DNA from: Brevibacterium sediminis
GTDB taxonomy: Bacteria > Actinomycetota > Actinomycetes > Actinomycetales > Brevibacteriaceae
Reading direction: 5' to 3'
DNA: 64,000 nt
NCBI RefSeq assembly: GCF_013623905.1
Contig: NZ_JABKDD010000001.1
Coordinates: 372,001 to 436,000 of the forward strand
Below, piece after piece: positions 53,301 to 60,691 of this stretch (positions are counted from its first letter, which is position 1; every line of letters begins with the position of its first letter). The position numbers and the translations under genes are program-made. The notes under the pieces were generated by a model. The model had not been told where the DNA came from. It worked only from the letters and a program-made list of their open reading frames with translations, and made no database searches.

Positions 53301-54072
53301 CGTCGTAGGCGTCGACGAACTGGCGGAAGGTCAGCGTCTCGGCCTTCTTGACGTTGGGCACCAGCAGGGTGCGTGATCCGTCCTTCTTCGGCACGTCGAT
53401 GGCGAGGCCGAAGTTGATGTGGGCGGGGGAGACCATCACGGGCTTGCCGTCGCGGACGTCGTAGGAGACGTTCTGCGAGGGGAAGTTCTGCAGGGCGCGG
53501 ATCACGGCGAATCCGATGAGGTGGGTGAAGGAGACCTTCCCGCCTCGGGTGCGCTTGAGGTGCGAGTTGATGACGATCCGGTTGTCGATGAGCGCCTTGG
53601 CAGGCAGGGCCCGGACCGAGGTGGCGGTCGGGACTTCGAGCGACTCATCCATGTTCTTGGCGATGAGCTTCGCGGGGCCGCGCAGGGGAGTGATCGTCTC
53701 CTCCGGTGCGGGCTTCGGTGCGGCTTCCTTCGCGGTGACCTTCGGCACGGACTTGGTCTCTGCCTTCAGCGTCTCGGACTCAGCCGAAGACGGGGAGACG
53801 CCGCGAGAGGTCTCACGGGAGGTCGCCGGGGCTGCAGCTGAAGCAGGGGCCTTGGCATCCGACTTATTCGCGGCCGGCTTCGCCTCCTGCTTGGCGGCGG
53901 GCTCGGCAGCGGACTGAGCGCCTCCGCCGTTCTTCTCGTACTTGTCGAAGAAGGGCCACCAGGACTGGTCGACCGAATTCTTATCTGACTTGTACTGCTC
54001 ATACAATTCCTCGACCAGCCACTCATTCGACCCGAAGTCTTCAACGGTGCGGTTCGGAGTATTGACGGACAC
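50350..54072 (-). CDS. kgd: Multifunctional 2-oxoglutarate metabolism enzyme (Kgd/SucA-E2 fusion)
   Basis: 1240 residues from GTG 54072. Order: short E1-type N-terminal segment (WLVEELYEQYKSDKNSVDQS), an Ala/Pro/Lys-rich linker (about 50-120), an E2 succinyltransferase-like catalytic domain (about 130-360; SLTNPGGIGTVHSVPRL, STYDHRVIQG), then the ThDP-dependent E1 domain (about 400-1240; GMAHRGRLNVL, HGDAAFAGQGVV, NNQVGFTT). It has no lipoyl domain. This is the actinobacterial enzyme that converts 2-oxoglutarate to succinyl-CoA with E2p/E3, or to succinate semialdehyde or hydroxy-oxoadipate. It is divergent from guaB1 and coupled to the SGNH gene. Confidence 0.95.
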   Translation of the reverse strand: MSVNTPNRTVEDFGSNEWLVEELYEQYKSDKNSVDQSWWPFFDKYEKNGGGAQSAAEPAAKQEAKPAANKSDAKAPASAAAPATSRETSRGVSPSSAESETLKAETKSVPKVTAKEAAPKPAPEETITPLRGPAKLIAKNMDESLEVPTATSVRALPAKALIDNRIVINSHLKRTRGGKVSFTHLIGFAVIRALQNFPSQNVSYDVRDGKPVMVSPAHINFGLAIDVPKKDGSRTLLVPNVKKAETLTFRQFVDAYDGLVDKARQGKLTADDFAGTTVSLTNPGGIGTVHSVPRLTKGQGCIIGVGALDYPAEFQGASQQTINSLAVSKVLTLTSTYDHRVIQGAGSGEFLKLVHSYLLGEDGFYDDVFESLRLPYEPVRWVPDVSAEDQDDVNKTARVIELIDAYRTRGHLMANIDPLVYRQRSHPDLDINQHGLTLWDLEREFPTGGFGSKPMMPFRNILGLLRESYCRTTGFEYMHIADPVQRRWFQSKIEVPHQELTRSEQGHILGRLNAAEAFETFLQTKYIGQKRFSLEGGESAIVLLDEILNQSADTGLDEVAIGMAHRGRLNVLTNIAGKSYAQIFREFDGTMSPDSVQGSGDVKYHLGTKGSFTSPAGNTTGVYVAANPSHLETVDPVLEGIVRAKQDLVDQGESGFTVLPVLVHGDAAFAGQGVVTETLNLSELRGYRTGGTVHVIINNQVGFTTPPASARSSFYCTDVAKSINAPIFHVNGDDPEAVVRAARLAFEYRQEFNRDVVIDLVCYRRRGHNEGDDPSMTQPTMYSLIEKKGSVRKLYTESLVGRKCITDEEAAEALKDYQSKLESAFAETKEAETGSYDGEAFNAPYEPSDIETFNDAETAISPETLQRIGEAFTEIPEGFTVHKKLRALLEKRKEMSLSGGIDWGFAELLAFGSLLMDGVPVRLAGQDSRRGTFVQRHSVLIDSVNGNEWTPLQNLTEEQARFWVYDSLLSEYAAVGFEYGYSVERKDALVAWEAQFGDFAQGAQTVIDEFISSSEQKWQQNSGVVMLLPHGYEGQGPDHSSGRIERYLQLCAENNMTVAYPSSGASYFHLLRRHASTTNKRPLIVFTPKSMLRLKAAANSPEDFTSGRFQAVIDDTDVDASQVERVVLVSGKLYWELKAKREKDNDTKMALVRLEQLYPLDEAAITAVLDRFPADAEIVWAQEEPENQGAWPFMALHLPELLGGREVKVISRAASAATSTGLKHFHEAQQKELVDRIFSR

Positions 54073-54174
54073 GGCGTTGATCGCCTACTTCCTGATTCAA
54101 GACTTGCTGCTTAACGACATCTCCAAGCCTAACGTGATGTGCCATCGAATGTGCAGTTAAGGGACAATAGTGTT

Positions 54175-55632
54175 ATGCGTTTCATCTCAAATGACCCGAA
54201 CACCGATCTCACCTACTCCGATGTCTTCCTCGTGCCGAACTCGTCGGCACTGACTTCGCGCTTCGAAGTCGACCTCACGGCGACCGATCCGACCGGGTCG
54301 ACGACGCCGCTCGTCGCAGCGAATATGACTGCTGTGTCCGGTCGACGGATGGCGGAGACGATGGCACGTCGCGGGGGACTGGCGGTGCTGCCCCAGGACA
54401 TTCCGCTGACCGCCGCGCAGGAGACCATCGCCTGGGTCAAGAGCCGCGACCGGATCTTCGAATCCGCGCTGCGCTTCTCGCCTGATGACACAGTGCTCAA
54501 CGCTCTGCACGTGCTGGCCAAGCGTTCGCACGGCTTCGGCGTCGTCGTCGACGACGGGGGAAGGCTCGAAGGCATCATCAATGCTGCAGATCTGCGCGGA
54601 GTCGATCGCTTCACCTCGGTGGCGGAGCTGTTGGACTCCTCACCGCATGTCATCCGCGCTTCCGAGGTAGACTGGGAGGACGCTGCACAGCTGGAGTCCC
54701 TCTTCGAGTCGATGACGGAGTCGCGAGCCGAGTTCGCCGCTGTCGTCGACGATGAGAACACGGTGCTCGGCAGCCTGACTCCGAAGTCGCTGCTGCGCTC
54801 GTCCATCTACACGCCCAATGTCGACGATCGAGGACGGCTGAAGATCGCCGTGGCCATCGGCGTCAACGGTGCCGCGGTCGAACGTGCCGCTGCGTTGGTC
54901 GAAGCCGGCGCGGACGTCCTCGTCGTCGACACCGCCCATGGCCACCAGGTGAAGATGCTCGACACACTGTCGGCGATCGCGGATGCCGAGCTCGGGGTGC
55001 CGATCGTGGCCGGAAACGTCGTCACGGCCGAAGGGGTCCGCGACCTCGTCGCTGCCGGCGCCGACATCGTCAAGGTCGGAGTCGGCCCGGGAGCCATGTG
55101 CACGACCAGGATGATGACCGCGGTCGGTCGTCCCCAGTTCTCCGCAGTGCTCGAATGCGCCGAGGCGGCTCGCGAGCTGGGTGCCCACGTGTGGGCCGAC
55201 GGCGGAGTCCGCTACCCCCGCGATGTCGCTCTGGCCCTGGCGGCCGGGGCCTCTCAGGTGATGGTCGGATCCTGGTTCGCCGGGACCCACGAATCGCCCG
55301 GCGACCTGCTCGTCGACGGAGAGGGTCGGAAGTACAAGGAGAGCTTCGGCATGGCTTCGGCTCGGGCCGTGGCCAACCGGACCAGAGCGGAATCGGCCTT
55401 TGCGCGCGCTCGGAAGGGACTGTTCGAAGAGGGCATCTCTTCGTCAACTATGTACATCGACCCTGAATCTCCTGGGGTCGAGGACCTGCTCGACGGCATC
55501 ACTTCGGGCGTCCGCAGCTCCTGCACCTATGCCGGGGCCGGTGATCTCGGAGAATTCGCGCGTATGGCCGCGGTCGGTGTTCAGAGCGCCGCCGGCTACG
55601 AAGAGGGCCGACCGCTGTCGGGAAGTTGGTAA
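54175..55632 (+). CDS. guaB1: GuaB1-type IMPDH-family protein (GMP reductase)
   Basis: 485 residues from ATG 54175; an earlier in-frame ATG at 54139 has no family support. N-terminal NDPNTDLTYSDVFLVPNSSA is the GuaB1 signature. Two CBS-like segments (about 95-215) sit in the barrel, and the catalytic loop is GPGAMCTTRMMT with the Cys. The IMPDH flap is replaced by GMASARAVANRT. In mycobacteria GuaB1 is a GMP reductase rather than IMP dehydrogenase; that function is transferred by similarity. It is followed nine bases later by the leader ORF and then two CNNM genes, an order also found in M. tuberculosis (Rv1843c-Rv1841c). Confidence 0.88.
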   Translation: MRFISNDPNTDLTYSDVFLVPNSSALTSRFEVDLTATDPTGSTTPLVAANMTAVSGRRMAETMARRGGLAVLPQDIPLTAAQETIAWVKSRDRIFESALRFSPDDTVLNALHVLAKRSHGFGVVVDDGGRLEGIINAADLRGVDRFTSVAELLDSSPHVIRASEVDWEDAAQLESLFESMTESRAEFAAVVDDENTVLGSLTPKSLLRSSIYTPNVDDRGRLKIAVAIGVNGAAVERAAALVEAGADVLVVDTAHGHQVKMLDTLSAIADAELGVPIVAGNVVTAEGVRDLVAAGADIVKVGVGPGAMCTTRMMTAVGRPQFSAVLECAEAARELGAHVWADGGVRYPRDVALALAAGASQVMVGSWFAGTHESPGDLLVDGEGRKYKESFGMASARAVANRTRAESAFARARKGLFEEGISSSTMYIDPESPGVEDLLDGITSGVRSSCTYAGAGDLGEFARMAAVGVQSAAGYEEGRPLSGSW

Positions 55633-55641
55633 GATCTCCTC

Positions 55642-55764
55642 ATGCACAGTGACAGTCCCGGCCGGCGGGAAGCCGGCGCCCCAGATGACGACCCTCACCC
55701 CGCGAGGGTCTCACACCTCAACTGCTCTGCTGAGCAGATAGCGATCGGCGGGGACAGTCACTGA
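55642..55764 (+). CDS. Putative 40-residue leader peptide upstream of the CNNM genes
   Basis: ATG 55642 lies nine bases after the guaB1 stop; the frame is open for 40 codons and ends TGA at 55762-55764, overlapping the next gene's ATG (TGATG). There is no clear ribosome binding site, so it would depend on reinitiation after guaB1. The peptide contains the acidic/proline stretch APDDDPHPARV, reminiscent of the Asp/Glu-Pro segments that destabilise translating ribosomes at low Mg2+ in MgtL. Third-position GC is lower than in neighbouring genes (29 of 40 codons). Whether it is translated is unknown. Confidence 0.3.
   Translation: MHSDSPGRREAGAPDDDPHPARVSHLNCSAEQIAIGGDSH
55647..55763 (+). ncRNA. 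Structured leader RNA, four-helix junction, upstream of CNNM gene
   Basis: Closing stem: CAGTGAC A GTCCC (55647-55659) pairs with GGGAC A GTCACTG (55751-55763), 12 pairs around one A-A mismatch. Inside are three hairpins: GCCGGC 55661-55666/55672-55677 (loop GGGAA); GACCCTC 55690-55696 with GAGGGTC 55704-55710; CTGCTC 55722-55727 with GAGCAG 55732-55737 (loop TGCT). The closing stem covers the only likely ribosome binding site (GGGG 55750-55753) and abuts the ATG at 55764, so folding should repress translation. It matches no riboswitch class I can recognise, including the M-box. Confidence 0.5.
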
Positions 55765-57095
55765 TGGAATGGATACTCCTCGCCCTCGCGCTGCTGCTCA
55801 TCCTCGGCACCGGAGTCTTCGTCGCAGCCGAATTTTCGCTGCTGACGCTCGACCGCCATACAGCCGATAAAGCGGTTGAAGAAGGTGTCGTCGGCGCGAA
55901 GACGCTGCGGCGTTCGATGACCCACCTGTCCACCCAGCTCTCGGCAGCGCAGGTGGGCATCACGATCACCACTCTGCTCACCGGTTACCTCATGGAACCG
56001 TCCTTGGGCAGGCTGCTGGCGCCGCTGTTCGAGGCCTGGGGCGTCGGCCCCGGCCTCGCGGCCCCGCTGGCGCTGACCATCGCCCTCATCGTCTCCACCG
56101 TGGGATCGATGATCTTCGGAGAGCTAGTGCCGAAGAACCTCGCCATCGCTGTTCCGCTGGCGACCGGTCGCATCGCCGCACCGATGCAGTACGTCTTCTC
56201 GATCGTCTTCAAGCCCGTCATCGCCGTCCTCAACGGTACGGCGAACAAGATCCTCATGTCGATGGGCATCGAGCCGCAGGAAGAAGGCTCGGTGGGGCGT
56301 TCCCCGGAGGAGCTGACCTCACTCGTGCGGCACTCCGCCGAAGAGGGCGTGCTCGATGAGCAGACAGCAGGTCTGCTGGAGAGGACTCTGAGCTTCTCCG
56401 AGCGCACCGCGGAAGACGTGATGACTCCGCGCACGCGCATGTCCACGGTGGACAAGGACACCACGGCTCGACAGATCATCGAACAGGCTCGGGACACCGG
56501 ATTCTCCCGGTTCCCCGTGGCTGACGAGGACAAGGACCACATCGTCGGAGTCGTTCACGTCAAACAGGCCTTCGCCGTGCCTCCGAGCAACCGCGACGAC
56601 GCCTACGCAGGAGGGCTGATGACCGAGGTCCGTGAGATCCCGGAGACGCAGCGCCTCGACCCGCTGCTCTTGGAGCTGCGCGCCACCGGTCTGCAGATGG
56701 CTGTGGTCGTCGATGAGTTCGGCGGCACAGCTGGAGTGGTCACGCTCGAGGATGTCGTCGAGGAGCTCGTGGGCGAGGTCGCCGATGAGCACGATCGGAT
56801 GCGCGTCGCGGCACGACCGGCTCGCGACGGCTCCTGGATCGTGCCCGGTCAGCTGCGGCCCGATGAGATCTCGTCGACGATAGGGGTCACGATCCCGGAG
56901 GACTCGGACTACGAGACTCTGGCCGGATTCGTCCTCAAGGAGCTCGGGCGGATTCCCGAACCGGGTGACGAGGTCCGGATGGACGATGCCCGCATCGTGG
57001 TCGAACGGATGCACGGACGACGCATCGAACGCCTCCGGGTGGTGCTGCGCGCCGCCGACGCAGGGGCTTTCGAAACCGGAGGTGAGACTCGATGA
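55764..57095 (+). CDS. CNNM/CorC-family membrane protein with CBS and CorC domains (first of pair)
   Basis: 443 residues. DUF21 membrane domain (about 1-190, with FVAAEFSLLTLDR and FGELVPKNLAIA), a CBS pair (about 205-330; DVMTPRTRM, VVDEFGGTAGVVTLEDVVEE) and a C-terminal CorC/HlyC domain (about 345-430). The family mediates Mg2+ export or Mg2+ homeostasis. The start ATG is embedded at the base of the structured leader, and the stop overlaps the next gene (ATGA). Confidence 0.88.
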   Translation: MEWILLALALLLILGTGVFVAAEFSLLTLDRHTADKAVEEGVVGAKTLRRSMTHLSTQLSAAQVGITITTLLTGYLMEPSLGRLLAPLFEAWGVGPGLAAPLALTIALIVSTVGSMIFGELVPKNLAIAVPLATGRIAAPMQYVFSIVFKPVIAVLNGTANKILMSMGIEPQEEGSVGRSPEELTSLVRHSAEEGVLDEQTAGLLERTLSFSERTAEDVMTPRTRMSTVDKDTTARQIIEQARDTGFSRFPVADEDKDHIVGVVHVKQAFAVPPSNRDDAYAGGLMTEVREIPETQRLDPLLLELRATGLQMAVVVDEFGGTAGVVTLEDVVEELVGEVADEHDRMRVAARPARDGSWIVPGQLRPDEISSTIGVTIPEDSDYETLAGFVLKELGRIPEPGDEVRMDDARIVVERMHGRRIERLRVVLRAADAGAFETGGETR

Positions 57096-58153
57096 GCGCC
57101 GATTGGTTCGGACTGGTCTGGCTGGTCGTTCTCCTGCTGGGCAACTCCTTCTTCGTCGCCGCCGAATTCGCGATTGTCGCTGCCAAGCGATCACAGATCG
57201 AACCGCGAGCGGCCGAAGGCTCCGCGGCGGCCAAGACCGCTCTCTATGCGATGGAGCACGTATCACTGATGCTGGCGATCTGCCAGCTCGGCATCACCGT
57301 GTGCTCCCTGCTTTTGGGCAATGTGGCCGAACCGGCCATCCACCACCTGCTCGCCGGTCCCCTCGAGGGCCTGGGCATTCCCGCCGGACTGTCCTCGACG
57401 ATCTCCTTCGTCCTGGCGCTCGGCGTCGTCACCTACCTGCACGTGGTCATCGGTGAGATGGTGCCGAAGAACCTGGCGCTTGCCGCCTCCGGCCAGGCCG
57501 TGATGCTGCTGGCGACACCGCTGGTGTTCCTGGCGCGGGTCTTCGGTTTCGTCATCCGCCCCCTCAACGGCCTGGCCAATGGGGTCCTCCACCTGTTCAA
57601 GATCGAGGCCCGTGACGAGGTCAATGAGGCCTATACGATCGAGCAGGTCGAATCGATCGTGGCCGAGTCGAAGCGCGAGGGACTGCTCAGTGATGATACT
57701 GGGCTGCTCAAGGGCGCCATCGAGTTCAGCGACAAGACTGCGTCCGACATCATGGTCCCGATGTCCGAACTCATCACGATCTCGGACAAGGTGACCCCGA
57801 ACGAGCTTGTGACCTTGGTCGGCAAGACAGGCTTCTCCCGATACTTCGTCGTCGGTGACGACGGGTATCCGCAGGACTACCTCCACATCAAGGATGTCCT
57901 CTACGCGGACACCGAAGAGGCCTTCGACGCTCCAGTGCAGAGCAAGCGCTTCCGCCCCCTGTTCACGGTCACCGCCGATGACGAGGTCGAAGAGGCGCTG
58001 GCGCAGATGCAGAAGGCGGGAATCCATGTCGCCCGCGTCATCGACTCTCAGGCGCAGGTCCTCGGCCTGCTGTTCCTCGAAGACGTGCTCGAAGAGCTCG
58101 TCGGCGAAGTCCAGGACGCGATGCAGCGGGGACGATTCGACTTCCGCCGCTGA
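57092..58153 (+). CDS. CNNM/CorC-family membrane protein without CorC domain (second of pair)
   Basis: 353 residues: DUF21 domain (about 1-185; FVAAEFAIVAAKRSQ, IGEMVPKNLALAAS) and CBS pair (about 205-345; DIMVPMSEL, GLLFLEDVLEELVGE), ending shortly after the CBS domains. It lacks the C-terminal CorC domain present in its neighbour, so the two may form a hetero-oligomer. The same long-short pair occurs next to guaB1 in mycobacteria. It ends before the terminator at 58197-58231. Confidence 0.87.
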   Translation: MSADWFGLVWLVVLLLGNSFFVAAEFAIVAAKRSQIEPRAAEGSAAAKTALYAMEHVSLMLAICQLGITVCSLLLGNVAEPAIHHLLAGPLEGLGIPAGLSSTISFVLALGVVTYLHVVIGEMVPKNLALAASGQAVMLLATPLVFLARVFGFVIRPLNGLANGVLHLFKIEARDEVNEAYTIEQVESIVAESKREGLLSDDTGLLKGAIEFSDKTASDIMVPMSELITISDKVTPNELVTLVGKTGFSRYFVVGDDGYPQDYLHIKDVLYADTEEAFDAPVQSKRFRPLFTVTADDEVEEALAQMQKAGIHVARVIDSQAQVLGLLFLEDVLEELVGEVQDAMQRGRFDFRR

Positions 58154-58196
58154 GCGTTCTGCGCCGGCCGATCCGCCCGGCTCACCCATTCGCCTA

Positions 58197-58231
58197 GACG
58201 GCGGCCTCCTGATTGCGGGGAGGCCGCCGTC
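58197..58231. terminator. Terminator after the CNNM pair
   Basis: gacggcggcctcc (58197-58209) pairs perfectly with ggaggccgccgtc (58219-58231) with a 9-base loop, 44 bp after the stop codon. Confidence 0.88.
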
Positions 58232-58467
58232 GAGGCGTCGCGTCCGCTCCCGGCGCTGTGCCGGTGCGCGGGGCCATGTGTTCGGCCGTGAGCCCATGCC
58301 TGTGCTCGTGGGAAGTGCCGTTCGGCGCGGAGTCCCAGACGTGACCGACTGTGTAACGGTTCGTAACGAAACAGTGATTCAGGACAGCTGGAGTAGGGCG
58401 CCTGTAGTGATCTGTGACCATGCATCGTCAGGAAATGACCAGGTCACACGCTGTGTATGAACTGAAG

Positions 58468-58496
58468 GTGACATTCTGTAACGATGTCGTTATAGT
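58468..58496 (+). promoter_or_regulatory. Promoter of the carboxypeptidase gene, with GTAACG boxes
   Basis: GTGACA (58468-58473) and TATAGT (58491-58496) are 17 bases apart. A GTAACG lies inside the spacer (58478-58483), and a tandem GTAACG pair exactly 10 bases apart lies at 58353-58368. GTAAC-type direct repeats are known binding sites of the actinobacterial regulator MtrA, which controls cell-wall peptidases; the assignment is inference. Confidence 0.5.
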
Positions 58497-58569
58497 GTTG
58501 TGACATAAGCTTTCGGGCGCCCGGCAGAGGGCTTCCACCGCACAATCTTCACCAACAGTATGGAGCACT

Positions 58570-59607
58570 ATGTCGAGTGAGCTCTCGACCGTCGAGGCGC
58601 CGCCGGTCCGCCGACGTGATCTGCGGAAGCAGAACGCCTCTTCGCAGGTTTCGACGATCAACTCTTCGCATCCCGTGACATCGCAGTCGCGGAACAGCGC
58701 ATCCGCAGCCCTCTCACCTCGTCGCGCGGCGATGGCCGCCGAGGCCCGCGCAGCAGTGGGCTCACCGCGACGGGCAGCGATGGCCAAAGAGGCTTCTCGA
58801 CCGATGACCCCTGCGGGTCATACGTCGACGCTGGCCGCGGCTCAGCTCGGCAACCGCGGTTCCGACGGTTCGCTGCTGCGCTCGGTCCGCCGCCGTCAAG
58901 TCACCACCTTCTCCGCTCTGGCCACCGTCTCGGTCACCGGTACCGCCATCGCTGCCGTGATGGTCGCCGGCAACATGAGCGGCAACCAGGAAGTCAAGGT
59001 CGACGACACGGCTGCACAGTCCCAGCCGCGTGCGATCAACGCCGAATCGGTCTCCGCCGACATCAAGGTCGACGACGATGACAAGACCTCGATGACCATC
59101 GGCGCCCCGAGCGCCAAGCAGACCAAGGTCGACGCGGCGTCTCGCGCGATCACGAAGACCGTTCTGCCCGGCTGTGACGAAGCAGCCCCGAAGGGTGAGG
59201 CGAGCAACGGCGAGCTGCCCGACGGATGGCTGTGCGAGATCGGCGTGGGCAATCACAAGCTGCGCTCCGATGCGGCCGTGTCGTTCGCGAAGATGAACGC
59301 TGCCTTCAAGAAGGACACCGGCAAAGACCTCGCAGTCACCGACTCCTACCGTTCGCTGGAATCACAGGTCTCCGTCGCCGCACGCAAACCCGGCTTCGCG
59401 GCTCGTCCCGGAACCTCCAACCACGGTTGGGGCCTGGCACTGGACCTCGGCGCGGGAACGCAGAACGGAACCGGCCAGCAGTACGAATGGCTCGTCGCCA
59501 ACGCCGAGAAGTTCGGGTGGGAGAATCCGGACTGGGCCAAGCGCAATTCCTATGAGCTCTGGCACTGGGAATACGTGCCCGGCCGCAAGGCTATGAAGGG
59601 TGCCTGA
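58570..59607 (+). CDS. VanY-type (M15B) D-alanyl-D-alanine carboxypeptidase family protein
   Basis: 345 residues. The long N-terminal cytoplasmic-looking region contains two SPRRAAMA(A/K)EA repeats (about 49-76), then a transmembrane helix (about 113-135, TFSALATVSVTGTAIAAVMV), an acidic linker, and the peptidase domain (about 215-340) with the zinc motif SNHGWGLALDLG (SxHxxGxAxD) and ELWHWEYVPG (HWE). It should trim D-Ala-D-Ala stem peptides of peptidoglycan outside the membrane. The start chosen is the ATG at 58570. It is a single gene with its own promoter and a canonical terminator. Confidence 0.87.
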   Translation: MSSELSTVEAPPVRRRDLRKQNASSQVSTINSSHPVTSQSRNSASAALSPRRAAMAAEARAAVGSPRRAAMAKEASRPMTPAGHTSTLAAAQLGNRGSDGSLLRSVRRRQVTTFSALATVSVTGTAIAAVMVAGNMSGNQEVKVDDTAAQSQPRAINAESVSADIKVDDDDKTSMTIGAPSAKQTKVDAASRAITKTVLPGCDEAAPKGEASNGELPDGWLCEIGVGNHKLRSDAAVSFAKMNAAFKKDTGKDLAVTDSYRSLESQVSVAARKPGFAARPGTSNHGWGLALDLGAGTQNGTGQQYEWLVANAEKFGWENPDWAKRNSYELWHWEYVPGRKAMKGA

Positions 59608-59637
59608 TCTGCTCGAACATCGCTGATCACAGCCCTA

Positions 59638-59681
59638 CGGCACCGCGGGCAGTCCTCGAGGACTGCCCGCGGTGCCGTTTT
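59638..59681 (+). terminator. Intrinsic terminator with T-run
   Basis: cggcaccgcgggcagtcc (59638-59655) pairs perfectly with ggactgcccgcggtgccg (59660-59677) around tcga, followed by tttt. It is the most canonical terminator in the window, 31 bp after the carboxypeptidase stop. Confidence 0.93.
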
Positions 59682-59719
59682 GGGAGGTGGTGCCCAACGG
59701 TGATAGAGTTGCATCCGTT

Positions 59720-59795
59720 GCCCGCGTAGCTCAGTGGATAGAGCGTCTGCCTCCGGAGCAGAAGGTCGTAGGTTCGAATCCTGTCGCGGGCACCA
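59720..59795 (+). tRNA. tRNA-Arg (CCG)
   Basis: 73-nt cloverleaf with acceptor GCCCGCG/CGCGGGC, D-arm TAGCTCAGTGGATAGAG, anticodon loop CTCCGGA (CCG, reads CGG) between TCTGC/GCAGA, and T-arm GTAGG TTCGAAT CCTGT. An encoded CCA follows A73 at 59793-59795. Confidence 0.96.
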
Positions 59796-59917
59796 CGACA
59801 CCGCCCATCTCAACTTCTGAGGTGGGCGGTTCTGCATTCGCGGTCCGAGTGGTCGATGGTGCAGACAGGATCTAAGGTAGTCGGAGACGAGACCCGGACC
59901 GCGATGTGAGGCATACG

Positions 59918-60691
59918 ATGTCGGAATCTGCTGAAGAGCCCGTCCAGACCGGCGCGGGGGACGATGAGATCGTCCTCCGAGCGCAGGGTCTGCGCAAGAG
60001 CTTCGGCCGCGGTGATACGGCAGTCGACGCTCTCGACGACATCAGCGTCGACTTCGAATCGGGACGCTTCACCGCCATCATGGGACCCTCCGGGTCCGGA
60101 AAATCGACGTTCATGCATGTGCTTGCCGGGCTCGACCGTGTCGATTCGGGTTCGATCATCATGCGCGGCCAGGACATCACCCGTCTCAACGACCGGCAGC
60201 TGACTCAGCTGCGGCGTGACCGCGTCGGCTTCATCTTCCAGGCCTTCAACCTCGTCCCGACGCTGAGCGCTGAACAGAACATCGAACTGCCGGTCTCGCT
60301 GGCCCGGAAGAAGATCGATCGCGAGTGGAAGGCCGAAGTGGTCGAACGCCTCGAACTCGGCGATCGGCTGCAGCATCGTCCGCACGAGCTCTCCGGCGGT
60401 CAGCAGCAGAGAGTCGCCGTGGCCCGGGCTCTGCTGACGCGACCGGATGTCATCTTCGCCGATGAGCCCACGGGAAACCTCGACTCCCATGCCGGAGCGG
60501 AGGTCCTGTCCCTGCTCGGTCGGGCCACGACCCTGTACGGGCAGACGATCATCATGGTCACCCACGACCCCGTCGCGGCATCGCACGCCGGCCGGGTCGT
60601 TCTGCTCAAGGACGGACGAGCCACGGGTGAAGTTCGTCAGCCGACGCGCGAGAGCGTGGTCACGGCGCTGAGTGAACTGAGCTCTCTGTGA
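59918..60691 (+). CDS. ABC transporter ATP-binding protein (MacB/LolD type)
   Basis: 257 residues from ATG 59918 with GAGG seven bases upstream (GTG 59906 is an alternative). Walker A GPSGSGKST, Q-loop FIFQAFNLVPTLSAEQN (typical of the MacB/LolD group), signature LSGGQQQRVAVARAL, Walker B VIFADEPTGNLDS and switch His in MVTHD. It powers the FtsX-like permease encoded next, whose GTG start overlaps its stop (GTGA). Confidence 0.93.
   Translation: MSESAEEPVQTGAGDDEIVLRAQGLRKSFGRGDTAVDALDDISVDFESGRFTAIMGPSGSGKSTFMHVLAGLDRVDSGSIIMRGQDITRLNDRQLTQLRRDRVGFIFQAFNLVPTLSAEQNIELPVSLARKKIDREWKAEVVERLELGDRLQHRPHELSGGQQQRVAVARALLTRPDVIFADEPTGNLDSHAGAEVLSLLGRATTLYGQTIIMVTHDPVAASHAGRVVLLKDGRATGEVRQPTRESVVTALSELSSL

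Larger units (their letters stand above)
58154..58569. other. 416-bp region between the CNNM pair and the carboxypeptidase gene
   Basis: Holds the terminator at 58197-58231, a tandem GTAACG pair at 58353-58358 and 58363-58368, and the promoter at 58468-58496. No coding sequence is supported. Confidence 0.5.

Noticed and set aside
50395..53376. 993-codon open frame on the plus strand
   Set aside because: Complementary to kgd; composition is that of a mirrored frame, with no recognisable motif or ribosome binding site.
55633..55763. M-box (ykoK) or yybP-ykoY metal riboswitch
   Set aside because: The conserved sequences of these classes, as I recall them, are absent although the gene context would fit; recorded instead as an unclassified structured leader.
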